From contig JAEZOA010000093.1 of NCBI GenBank assembly GCA_023441625.1, positions 1 to 30,490 on the forward strand: a stretch of DNA of 30,490 bases. Direction: 5' to 3'. The translations under genes and the position numbers were made by a program. Of this stretch, positions 7,345 through 14,444 are shown piece after piece (position 1 is the stretch's first letter; every line of letters starts with the position of its first letter). This DNA comes from Bacillota bacterium. GTDB taxonomy: Bacteria; Bacillota; Clostridia; Acetivibrionales; DSM-1351. The notes under the pieces are model-generated. The model searched no databases and was not told the DNA's origin. It worked only from the letters and a program-made list of their open reading frames with translations.

Positions 7345-7533
7345 GGGGCTGTTACAAAACAAAAATCAATAACCGAAAAAAAGTTTTTGTCTTATATGTC
7401 TTAATATTAAGTGTTGCTCAACTTATACCAATGTGAATCCCAGTTTAAAGCAATCCATTGGTATAAGTTTATACGGAAGTATTATTAAAAATAAGCTTTT
7501 ATATTGTATCCGATATCGTTTTGCAACAGCCCC
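7345..7533. mobile_element. 189-bp MITE-like element with 16-bp terminal inverted repeats
   Basis: The left end GGGGCTGTTACAAAAC (7345-7360) and right end GTTTTGCAACAGCCCC (7518-7533) are inverted repeats with a single mismatch. Inside is a second, perfect 13-bp inverted repeat, ACTTATACCAATG (7421-7433) and CATTGGTATAAGT (7456-7468). There is no transposase frame. The GGGGCTGTTGCAAAAC type of end resembles IS1182-like insertion sequences as I remember them, so this may be a non-autonomous derivative. No clear target-site duplication is visible. It sits between two converging genes and its long symmetry could also terminate transcription both ways. Confidence 0.6.
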
Positions 7534-7619
7534 AAATCAGAATCATTCTACTTCAAGCTACCCATCAAGTAAAATGTGACTGCTATGTGTACTGATTATG
7601 TATAGGTTTGAAATTTATT

Positions 7620-7641
7620 CGTATAAATTTTCCCTTATACG
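7620..7641 (-). terminator. Weak hairpin downstream of the leftward operon end
   Basis: CGTATAA (7620-7626) and TTATACG (7635-7641) form a 7-bp stem just past the stop at 7650. No clear U-tract follows on the minus strand, so termination may also rely on the neighbouring inverted-repeat element. Confidence 0.3.
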
Positions 7642-7649
7642 CTGTATGT

Positions 7650-8321
7650 TCATGGCTGTTGCATATATTGGACTACCTTCTCAATTTGTTCAGCAAAAGT
7701 ACCACCGAACTTATTTTCAAAAAAAGCTCCACCTATTGTATACCCCCAAGGATTTGCAGCCTTGACCTCATCCAGTCTTTCAAAGCTGGAAATACTCCCA
7801 GCTAAACAAACAGGCGCTTTAGGTTTAATAGCGGCTACAAATTCTTTATTTAGCTTAACTGCATCTCCAACATATCTATAGCCCAGCAAATCAATGCCGT
7901 GAACACCCTTTGCGATAAGCTCATTTGCTTCATCAATCATTTCTTCAACGGTTCCACTTAATACGCTCGGACGGCCTTCTATCTTACCAACAAAAGGCAT
8001 GTAGAGAATATTATTGTTTTTTGTGTATTCATTGATTGAATCAAAAAATAATGTTCCCATTAATCCATCAAAACCACATTCAACAGCCATTTTAGCTCCA
8101 GCTAAGCAATCTTCTTCAGTATATGCTACAACTTCAAGGAAAGTGGTTTTTCCAGCAGCTTTCATGTCAGTGCACAGAGCTTTCATTTCATCGAGTGGAA
8201 TACCCACTTCTTTAAAACCCCAATACTTGGCAGGAGCATTTCTACATTCTGCAAATACTTGTGCTGCATTTACTACAGTTTTATCATTATGAGTTAACAT
8301 AACTATAAGATTAGGTATCAT
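7650..8321 (-). CDS. Phosphate-binding TIM-barrel protein, probable sugar-phosphate isomerase, epimerase or aldolase
   Basis: Single-domain alpha/beta barrel of 223 residues. The C-terminal half ends with LAGSIS near 174 and TIGGAFF near 195, the pair of glycine-rich turns that hold a phosphate in HisA/HisF, NanE and ribulose-phosphate epimerase type barrels. A phosphorylated substrate is therefore likely. I do not recognise a precise family. GGAGG lies 9 bases upstream of the ATG. It is the last gene of the deoR-aldolase unit, separated from the aldolase by a 13-bp tandem repeat array. A role next to the aldolase in handling a sugar phosphate is inference. The E. coli sgc operon also contains a TIM-barrel epimerase (SgcE), but I see no clear sequence relationship. 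Confidence 0.55.
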   Translation of the reverse strand: MIPNLIVMLTHNDKTVVNAAQVFAECRNAPAKYWGFKEVGIPLDEMKALCTDMKAAGKTTFLEVVAYTEEDCLAGAKMAVECGFDGLMGTLFFDSINEYTKNNNILYMPFVGKIEGRPSVLSGTVEEMIDEANELIAKGVHGIDLLGYRYVGDAVKLNKEFVAAIKPKAPVCLAGSISSFERLDEVKAANPWGYTIGGAFFENKFGGTFAEQIEKVVQYMQQP

Positions 8322-8375
8322 TTTACATATCCTCCATAAATTAACATTAATTATTTGTAATAAGTTATTATTAAT

Positions 8376-8532
8376 AAAATTTTATTAATAAAATTTTGTA
8401 ATAAGATTTTGCATTAAGATTTTGCATTAAGATTTTGCATTAAGATTTTGTAATAAGATTTTGTAATAAGATTTTGCGTTGAGATTTTGTATTAAGATTT
8501 TGTGTTAAAATTGTGTGTTAAAATTGTGTAAT
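8376..8532. repeat. 13-bp tandem repeat array, about 12 units
   Basis: Units of AAGATTTTGCATT and close variants (GTAAT, GCGTT, GTATT and GTGTT endings) run head to tail. Central copies at 8403-8441 are identical and the edges decay towards AAAATTTT and AAAATTGTG types. Thirteen bases is neither a codon multiple nor a helical turn, and no open frame crosses it. It fills the spacer between the aldolase and the TIM-barrel gene and is transcribed with them. There are no spacers between units, so it is not CRISPR. Confidence 0.9.
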
Positions 8533-8534
8533 AC

Positions 8535-9185
8535 CTATAAAAGACTCTCATCTAAAATGTCATCTGGATCAACTACAATCAATCCCCCAAGAAGACTTCC
8601 AAAAAGTACAGATTTTGCACCCTTCTCTAAGAAATCGGAATTAAGAAATGCATCCTCCATAGTTGCTCCAACACTAACAGCGCCATGATTGCGCATCAAC
8701 GCACACTGTTTATCCTTACCTAGAGCTTTTACAATGTTCTCTGCCAACAACTTGGAGCCTACTTTTCCATATTCTGCGCAAATTACCTCGCCACCCAAGA
8801 ATAAAGATTGTTCTGCTATTGCTAATGGTATATTTTTACCGGTTATAGCAAATACAGTAGACCATTCAGCGTGGGAGTGTACAATGGCATTTACATCAGG
8901 ACGTGCCTTATAGATGTACAGATGCATAATTTGCTCTACTGTTGCTAATATGCCATTGTCCTCCTGCAATTCACCATCAAGGTTCATTACAACAATATCG
9001 TCAGCAGTTATTACACCCCAGTTGGGAATGCTTAAAGTCTCATTTGGACGCGGACAAATATAAATAAGATTTGTTTCAGGGTCTCTAAGGCTTACATCTC
9101 CTGAATCCTGTCCAGGAGTAAGCCCTTTTTCCCAAAATAGATGTGCTGCTTTTGCAACCTTTTCCTTTAAATCGTGTTTTATCAC
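8535..9185 (-). CDS. Class II aldolase/adducin family protein (FucA/AraD-like)
   Basis: Zn-dependent aldolase-type protein of 216 residues. Members cleave fuculose, rhamnulose or similar sugar 1-phosphates to dihydroxyacetone phosphate and an aldehyde, or epimerise ribulose 5-phosphate. Visible metal ligands are H103 and H105 (HSHAEW) and H167 (RNHGAV), with catalytic Glu E84 (ATVEQ). The phosphate-side motif, normally SGN(I/V)S, is SGDVS with D30 in place of Asn, and the usual TPSG is replaced by CPRPNETL, so phosphate recognition may differ. It starts at GTG 9185 with GGGGTGA 5 bases upstream. It lies between deoR and the TIM barrel. Confidence 0.85.
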   Translation of the reverse strand: MIKHDLKEKVAKAAHLFWEKGLTPGQDSGDVSLRDPETNLIYICPRPNETLSIPNWGVITADDIVVMNLDGELQEDNGILATVEQIMHLYIYKARPDVNAIVHSHAEWSTVFAITGKNIPLAIAEQSLFLGGEVICAEYGKVGSKLLAENIVKALGKDKQCALMRNHGAVSVGATMEDAFLNSDFLEKGAKSVLFGSLLGGLIVVDPDDILDESLL

Positions 9186-9241
9186 TTAAATCACCCCTAT
9201 TCAATATATTTTTATTTTTACGGTGTTTTATACAATACGCG

Positions 9242-10015
9242 CTACACTACTTTCAATATTATGCCTGCATCAAACATTTTTTGAGCAATTACAGGGTCAA
9301 TCTCTTTTCCAGTTATTGTTAGGTTAGCAGCATTCAATGGACAAATACTCATAAATGCAGCATTTTCAAACTTTGAATGGTCACATAGCATGATAAGTTC
9401 TCTTGCGTTCTTAATCATTATTCGCTTGATTGGTATCTCCTCAGTATTGTAGTCCATATATCCAGATTCTAAACTAACCGCATCGGCAGAAATAAATGAC
9501 TTATCCACATGCAATTCTTGCAGCATACGTTCTGTAAACATTCCCATCAAAGTAGCAGTAGACTTTTTAAGTTCACCCCCCGTGACGATTAAAGCGTTTT
9601 CGGTATTAGTAGCAACTTCAGCAGCAATATTGATATCGTTTGTTAATACTGTAAGATTTTTAAATACACTCAATTTTGCAGCAAGTTCAAATGTTGTAGT
9701 CCCTGAATTAATAAAAATGGTATCTCCGTCATTTATTGATTCTAATGCAGCAATTGCAATGCGTGCTTTCTCTTCTTTATGCATAAACTTTCTAAGAGAT
9801 ATTGGTAGCTCCTGTGTTGCTAGTTTTGTTAATACCATTGCGCCACCATGAGTTTTCTTTATTTGATTTTCTGCATCTAGCACAGTAACATCCCGTCTAA
9901 TTGTTGCTTTAGATACATTAAGCGCATTGCACAATTCACCTGTAGAAATTATGCCTTTTTCATTTACTAATTGTATTATTCTTTCATATCTTTCTGGGCG
10001 TAATATATTAACCAC
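9242..10015 (-). CDS. DeoR/GlpR-family transcriptional repressor
   Basis: Sugar-phosphate-responsive repressor of 257 residues. An N-terminal winged helix-turn-helix (about 7-60, with RYERIIQLV, VSKATIRRDV and KTHGGAM) is followed by the DeoRC effector domain, with NSGTTTFELA near 105 and DHSKF near 222. Members of the family release DNA when a phosphorylated sugar binds. The frame opens with GTG at 10015; AAGGT lies 5 bases before it, but a stronger AAGGAG is so close that initiation at a later ATA codon (10006) cannot be excluded. It is first in a three-gene unit and probably regulates itself and the larger operon. SgcR of the E. coli sgc operon is also DeoR-type. Confidence 0.9.
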   Translation of the reverse strand: MVNILRPERYERIIQLVNEKGIISTGELCNALNVSKATIRRDVTVLDAENQIKKTHGGAMVLTKLATQELPISLRKFMHKEEKARIAIAALESINDGDTIFINSGTTTFELAAKLSVFKNLTVLTNDINIAAEVATNTENALIVTGGELKKSTATLMGMFTERMLQELHVDKSFISADAVSLESGYMDYNTEEIPIKRIMIKNARELIMLCDHSKFENAAFMSICPLNAANLTITGKEIDPVIAQKMFDAGIILKVV

Positions 10016-10027
10016 TCCTTACCTTAT

Positions 10028-10072
10028 TATGATATTTCATACATTTTTATTTGCAGTTAAAATTATATCATA
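10028..10072. promoter_or_regulatory. Candidate operator pair upstream of deoR
   Basis: TATGATAT (10028-10035) and its inverse ATATCATA (10065-10072) lie 37 bases apart. The first also forms TATGA-TATT-TCATA (10028-10041), and the second overlaps the predicted -10 box of the deoR promoter. The layout would suit autorepression. A related TATGA...TCATA symmetry occurs at 15661-15682. Confidence 0.35.
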
Positions 10073-10095
10073 AACTTAAGACTTTTATTCGTCAA
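10067..10095 (-). promoter_or_regulatory. Promoter of the deoR-aldolase-TIM barrel unit
   Basis: On the minus strand TTGACG (10095-10090) is followed after exactly 17 bases by TATGAT (10072-10067), and TATAAT overlaps it a few bases on. It lies about 50 bases upstream of the deoR start and separates these three genes from the longer operon to the right. Confidence 0.6.
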
Positions 10096-10147
10096 GCATG
10101 GAGTGATTTTTTCTGCGTCTATTTTCTAATATGCCAACCACGTTCTA

Positions 10148-10642
10148 CTAAATTTTTCCCAAAGATCCATAGCCATTGAGTGAATATACATGTTCTACGC
10201 TCGCATTACCTCTAATTGCTGTTATTTCACCAAGGAATATGTTGTGATCACTTGCATCTACAACATTTACAAGTGAACATTCAAAAACAACTTTGCTTTC
10301 TTTTACAACAGCGGGTTTTATCGTATCTGCATCTATCAATTCAATTTCAAAATCTTTGGCTTTATTCACTAATCTCCCTGTACTTCGACCGCATTTCATG
10401 GCTTTGTCGGCTATAGCCATATCAATAAGGCAAACACTAAACTGCTTGTTTCTATTAATCAACTCACTTGAATATCCTTTTTTACTTAAGCATACGGCAA
10501 GCATCGGAGGATTGTTTGAAACATAGGTCCACCATGAAACAGCAGTAAGATTAGTTATTCCCTTATCGTCTATGGCAGTCACTAAGCAAAAAGGATTGGG
10601 AGAGCTGAGCTTTTGAGCTGCTGATATCGTAATATTTTCCAT
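10148..10642 (-). CDS. Flavin reductase-like (FMN-binding split-barrel) protein
   Basis: Protein of 164 residues of the DIM6/NTAB flavin reductase-like family. The motif SSPNPFCLVTAIDDKGITNLTAVSWWTYVS at the start, NPPMLAVCLSKKGYS and CGRSTGR are typical FMN and domain-interface segments. Members reduce free flavin or act as flavoredoxin-like electron carriers in anaerobes. No monooxygenase partner is encoded nearby, so an electron carrier or a sugar-redox role is possible. AGGAGG precedes the ATG at 10642 by 5 bases. It lies 11 bases after the FGGY kinase gene and is the last gene before the deoR promoter. Confidence 0.8.
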   Translation of the reverse strand: MENITISAAQKLSSPNPFCLVTAIDDKGITNLTAVSWWTYVSNNPPMLAVCLSKKGYSSELINRNKQFSVCLIDMAIADKAMKCGRSTGRLVNKAKDFEIELIDADTIKPAVVKESKVVFECSLVNVVDASDHNIFLGEITAIRGNASVEHVYSLNGYGSLGKI

Positions 10643-10653
10643 TATTTCCTCCT

Positions 10654-12162
10654 TTAATAGGTGTGCATTATTTGTTTTGTTGCCTCGTATAGCTGTGAAT
10701 ATCTTTCTTTATACGGCACATATTGCGCAGTATTTTTTAAATCAGGCTGTATGCTTTTTTTCAAGCGTATCATACTTGCAAGCTCATGACTATCCTTAAA
10801 GAATCCAGTACCAAGAGCCGCAAGCAGTGCATCACCATAAGCAGCGCCTGTTTCCACCTCTGCTATCTGCTGTGTCTTTCCGCTGATATCAGAGGTGATC
10901 TGAAGCCATTTTGCATTTTTTGTACCACCTCCTACCGCCATGACCTTTTTAGTACCCATCTTTATTTCATCAAAAATTTGAAAATGTTGTGCAATACCGT
11001 AACCCACTCCTTCTAGGCAAGCATTGTACACATGTTCTCGGGTATGCAGTAAATTAAGACCAAAAATTACACCTTTTGCTTTGGGATCATTAATTGGTGT
11101 TCGCTCTCCACTAAAGTATGGCAATACAACGAGTCCATCAGATCCTACACTTATATTTTCTACACTACGAGCAAGTTCATTATATGCATTTTTTCCTGTT
11201 TCATCCTGATGCTCCAATATATCCTTTGCAAAGTTATCCCTGAACCATCGTGTAAGAGTTCCCGCAGTGGACATCCCTGCTGCAACTGAAAAGGTGCCAG
11301 GAAATAGATATGGACCTGCCCAAAGTCTCTTATCCTTTGTAAATTTTTCAACTACATGAATTATAAATATAGAGGATCCATACATCAGCATCATGTCTCC
11401 CGGATCCAGAACACCCACGCTCATTGCTTCTGCTGACGCGTCAGCTGTACCAGTTATTACTTTTGTTCCTATAGCTAAACCTGTTTCCATTGCTGCCTTG
11501 GCATTAACCTCACCTATGACATCATGAGACCATCTGCAGTCAGCCAACTGGTCTCTACGGCAAAACAAGTCTAAATCTTCTTCCCAATCACATTTATCAA
11601 CATTGTACATTGGTACCCAGGTGGCAGCAGTATAGTTGTCTATTACATATTTACCTGTGAGCTTTGCAACAAGGTACGTAGTACCAGTAACAAACTTATA
11701 AGCGTCTTTATAAATTTCTGGTTCATTATTTTTGAGCCATAGTATTTTTGCACCAACAGATTGTGATGTGACTGGAGTTCCATACTTTTCAAATATTCTG
11801 TCCTGTCCGCAAACCTTGTTAATATATGTAATCTCCTCGCTTGCTCGTACATCTATACCATATAAAATCGCCTTTCGCAGTGGATTGATATTTTCGTCAA
11901 CAGGTAAGCAGCAAGGTGCTATAGTACTGCAACCTATTGCCATGATATCTTTATTGTCAACCTTAGACTTAGCTATCAGATTATTTGATATTTCACAAAA
12001 ATCATTCCACCAAGTTTTTTCTGCATCATGTTCTGCATAGCCTGGTTGTGGAGTCTCCAGTATATGTGGGCAGGAATGTGTTGAAACTATATTTCCTGTT
12101 TTGTCAATAAGTGCACCCTTACTTTCATACGTCCCTATGTCAATGCCCATAAAATATTCCAT
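10654..12162 (-). CDS. FGGY-family carbohydrate kinase (first of two)
   Basis: ATP-dependent sugar kinase of 502 residues with two actin-like domains. The N-terminal phosphate motif is GIDIGTYESKG. The catalytic-base region TGTADASAEAMSVG contains the conserved Asp. The FGGY C-terminal signature includes VGYGIAQH and AVGGGTKNAKWLQITSD. The sugar specificity (xylulose, ribulose, erythritol, fuculose or other) cannot be read from motifs. I start at the ATG at 12162, which has AGGGGGTGG 6 bases upstream. The ATG at 12183 overlaps the M42 stop (TAATG) but has no ribosome site. With the second FGGY kinase in the same operon, it suggests two sugar moieties or two steps. Confidence 0.85.
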   Translation of the reverse strand: MEYFMGIDIGTYESKGALIDKTGNIVSTHSCPHILETPQPGYAEHDAEKTWWNDFCEISNNLIAKSKVDNKDIMAIGCSTIAPCCLPVDENINPLRKAILYGIDVRASEEITYINKVCGQDRIFEKYGTPVTSQSVGAKILWLKNNEPEIYKDAYKFVTGTTYLVAKLTGKYVIDNYTAATWVPMYNVDKCDWEEDLDLFCRRDQLADCRWSHDVIGEVNAKAAMETGLAIGTKVITGTADASAEAMSVGVLDPGDMMLMYGSSIFIIHVVEKFTKDKRLWAGPYLFPGTFSVAAGMSTAGTLTRWFRDNFAKDILEHQDETGKNAYNELARSVENISVGSDGLVVLPYFSGERTPINDPKAKGVIFGLNLLHTREHVYNACLEGVGYGIAQHFQIFDEIKMGTKKVMAVGGGTKNAKWLQITSDISGKTQQIAEVETGAAYGDALLAALGTGFFKDSHELASMIRLKKSIQPDLKNTAQYVPYKERYSQLYEATKQIMHTY

Positions 12163-12182
12163 ATTCTTCCACCCCCTGCACA

Positions 12183-13271
12183 TTAATATCGATTAAAATT
12201 AAAAGTTTTGTCCACCATGGTTAACATTGAACTTACCATTTTTGCAAGCTCTTCAAGATCTTTAATATCACAAACCTCGACAGGTGAATGAGTATATCTA
12301 GCTGGAAAGCCCATTTCCAAACATGCAGTACCTACTCCCTCTAGCTGTATATATGAGGCATCTGTCAATATCCCCAATGCTGCAAATCTTTGAAATGATA
12401 GGCCCTCCCGTTTTGCAGCTTGCTTCGCCAAATCGAATAATTTTTCATTAGGAAGGACACCGTTTAATGTGCCTCGGCCATGGAAGCTATAAAGATGCAC
12501 ACACGCCCCTTTTCCCATAATGTCATCATACCTGCTGCTCAAATCCCTTGTATCTCCTGCAAGTGATACATCGAGACATATGGCCATATCAGGCTTAATG
12601 TTACGAGCTGCGAGCATTGCACCCCTAAGGTTAAATTCCTCCCAAACCGTACCAACAAGGTAAACATCGCATTTAGGTCTACTATTAGCTAATCGTGCTG
12701 CTATATCCACAAGGCAAGTACATGCTCCACGATTGTCAATTGCGGTGCCAGCGACCCTAGTTCCCAAAAGCTCAATAAAAGCTGGCTTATATATAACCGG
12801 ACACCCTATATAAATACCTAAATCATACACTTCCTTTTCGGAGCTTGCACCTATATCAATATACATGGATGTAACCCGATCTACTTTAAACTTCTCTTCA
12901 TCAGACGTTGCATGGTGCGACTTTACGGCAAATACACCGTTATGCCACATTCCGCTCTCGCTACGCAAAATGACCTGCAATCCAGGTAGCACCTTTTCGG
13001 GTACGCCACCTAATCTGTCGACCTGTATGAAGCCATCACTTTCCACCTTGCGTACTATAAATCCCAGTTGATCCATGTGTCCGAATACCATTGCTTTTAC
13101 AGGATTAGCCTCTGTACCTTTTATTTTACCAATACAGTTTCCAATATGATCGATAAACACCTCATCACAATAATTCTCAAGTCTATCTTTGAGAAGATAT
13201 GCCATCTTAGACTCATATCCACTAGGAGCAGGTGTGAGCATAAATTCTTTTAATAAACTTTTAGTATCCAT
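12183..13271 (-). CDS. M42-family metallopeptidase (FrvX/SgcX-like)
   Basis: Di-zinc aminopeptidase-fold enzyme of 362 residues. Metal and catalytic residues are visible in GHMDQLG (His), GTAIDNRGA (Asp), VWEEFNLRG (two Glu), CLDVSLAGD (Asp) and RYTHSPVE (His). Standard members form dodecameric aminopeptidases. FrvX and SgcX, of this family, are encoded inside E. coli sugar operons with no known peptide substrate, and older annotations call them endoglucanases without proof. Its place among kinases and an esterase suggests hydrolysis of an amide or aminoacyl bond on the imported compound. The ATG at 13271 has GGAG 6 bases upstream; the frame opens at a TTG at 13283. Confidence 0.88.
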   Translation of the reverse strand: MDTKSLLKEFMLTPAPSGYESKMAYLLKDRLENYCDEVFIDHIGNCIGKIKGTEANPVKAMVFGHMDQLGFIVRKVESDGFIQVDRLGGVPEKVLPGLQVILRSESGMWHNGVFAVKSHHATSDEEKFKVDRVTSMYIDIGASSEKEVYDLGIYIGCPVIYKPAFIELLGTRVAGTAIDNRGACTCLVDIAARLANSRPKCDVYLVGTVWEEFNLRGAMLAARNIKPDMAICLDVSLAGDTRDLSSRYDDIMGKGACVHLYSFHGRGTLNGVLPNEKLFDLAKQAAKREGLSFQRFAALGILTDASYIQLEGVGTACLEMGFPARYTHSPVEVCDIKDLEELAKMVSSMLTMVDKTFNFNRY

Positions 13272-13283
13272 ATTCTTCTCCAA

Positions 13284-13919
13284 TTATCCAAATATTTGCT
13301 TGATTTTTTGAGCCATAGCCTTCCCGATGGCCGCATGACCTTCTTTTGACATATGCACACCATCACCACATGAGGAGGCATATAATGAAGCGTCAATAAA
13401 ATAACAACCATTACGTTCTGCTATTACTTGATATATCTGTGCAAGTTTAGTGCTTTTTATAACTGACTCCGCTGAAAAAACAGTATGATGGAGTGAACTT
13501 CCCCAATCACTGCTAAGGTGTATTGGAGCGGCAATTAAAATCTTTGGTGTATCACCGTCAACACCACAGGTGGAGTTCTTAACTAAAGAAATAAGCAAAT
13601 CAAGCCCCCATCCTATGTCCCAAGGATCCTTTGCAAAACGGGTTTTAACATCATTAGTCCCTAGCATAATTATAATAAGGTCAATGGGTGCATTCTCAAT
13701 AAGCGTCACTTCAAAATTTGTTCTTCCGTTGCGTCCTTCTTCTATAGGGTCCTCAAACACTGTTGTACGACCATTAAGAGCATTTTCGTATACATGTACA
13801 TCATCACCTAAAAGATTTTTCATATATCCTGGCCATCGTTCACCAAATTCATAACGTGTAAATTTTTCAGGTACACAACCCCAGGTGTTGGAATCTCCGT
13901 AACATAGTATGTACTTCAT
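13284..13919 (-). CDS. SGNH/GDSL-family esterase
   Basis: Hydrolase of 211 residues with all four SGNH blocks: CYGDSNTWG (nucleophile Ser), ENALNGRTT (Gly/Asn oxyanion region), MLGTNDVK (Asn) and GDGVHMSKEGH (Asp and His). The GDSNTWG start and spacing resemble arylesterase and carbohydrate acetylesterase members. No signal peptide is visible, so it acts in the cytoplasm after import, probably removing an acyl group from a sugar. AGGGTGA precedes the ATG. It lies 12 bases upstream of the M42 gene start, so the two are tightly coupled. Confidence 0.88.
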   Translation of the reverse strand: MKYILCYGDSNTWGCVPEKFTRYEFGERWPGYMKNLLGDDVHVYENALNGRTTVFEDPIEEGRNGRTNFEVTLIENAPIDLIIIMLGTNDVKTRFAKDPWDIGWGLDLLISLVKNSTCGVDGDTPKILIAAPIHLSSDWGSSLHHTVFSAESVIKSTKLAQIYQVIAERNGCYFIDASLYASSCGDGVHMSKEGHAAIGKAMAQKIKQIFG

Positions 13920-13947
13920 AGTATCACCCTAAATTATTCGCTATTCT

Positions 13948-14337
13948 TCAACTTGCACCATAATATCTCAAAATCTCTATTATTTGAGTTATTACCTCTT
14001 CATCATCTACTGTCGATAAATCTATAGTGTCATCCTTAGCTCTCTTAAAGATTTCAGAGCCATAATGCTTAATCAATGTACCTACCTGCAAGTTTTCTTC
14101 TACTTTAGCTTTATAACAAAGTACTTTTAACAAAAGCAGCAGGTTGTCATTTGTAGGTGAGCTTGTATATGTTTTTTCTACAGTTACCACATCATAACTG
14201 GAGTAATCACCTATATCCAAGGGATTATTTGCATTAGTCCACCTTTTGACAACTACTAGCTGAACTGTCATCATTAACACCAGAATTAAAGAAAGGATGA
14301 TTGCTAAAGATTTTATTTTACTTTGACCAATATTCAT
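13948..14337 (-). CDS. Small membrane-anchored protein of unknown function
   Basis: Product of 129 residues that I do not recognise. A single membrane segment at about 10-30 (LAIILSLILVLMMTVQLVVV) is followed by a soluble outer part with YSSYDVVTVEKTYTSSPT, a Leu-rich helix LLLLLKVL and an acidic C-terminal half predicted to be helical. There is no lipobox and no catalytic motif. It has a modest AAAGG site 8 bases before the ATG. It lies between the solute-binding protein and the SGNH gene, after a long hairpin. A transporter accessory or stability role is possible, but nothing in the sequence proves it. Confidence 0.6.
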   Translation of the reverse strand: MNIGQSKIKSLAIILSLILVLMMTVQLVVVKRWTNANNPLDIGDYSSYDVVTVEKTYTSSPTNDNLLLLLKVLCYKAKVEENLQVGTLIKHYGSEIFKRAKDDTIDLSTVDDEEVITQIIEILRYYGAS

Positions 14338-14373
14338 TTATGATGCCTTTCTCTATTCAGTATTTTTTAAGGT

Positions 14374-14421
14374 GCATCGTCTATGGTGTCAAAAAATATT
14401 TTTGCCACCATAAACGCATGC
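14374..14421 (-). terminator. Long intercistronic hairpin after the solute-binding protein gene
   Basis: GCAT-CGT-C-TATGGTG-T-CAAAAA (from 14374) pairs with TTTTTG-C-CACCATA-A-ACG-C-ATGC (to 14421), giving about 20 pairs with two mismatched positions and one bulge. It follows the SBP stop by about 25 bases. Such stems after SBP genes often protect the 3' end or partly terminate, so that SBP mRNA exceeds downstream mRNA; that role is inferred here. Confidence 0.55.
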
Positions 14422-14444
14422 ATTAAATCCAACTTATTGATTTA

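Noticed and set aside
7345..7533. Complete insertion sequence
   Set aside because: At 189 bp with no open frame it cannot encode a transposase.
7608..7805. Plus-strand 65-residue open frame
   Set aside because: It overlaps the well-supported TIM-barrel gene on the other strand, has no ribosome site and looks like a shadow frame.
8376..8532. CRISPR array
   Set aside because: Units are contiguous 13-mers with no unique spacers, and there are no cas genes.
12183..13271. Endoglucanase
   Set aside because: Older annotations of this family use that name, but the visible residues are those of the M42 di-zinc peptidase fold; no glycosidase motif is present.
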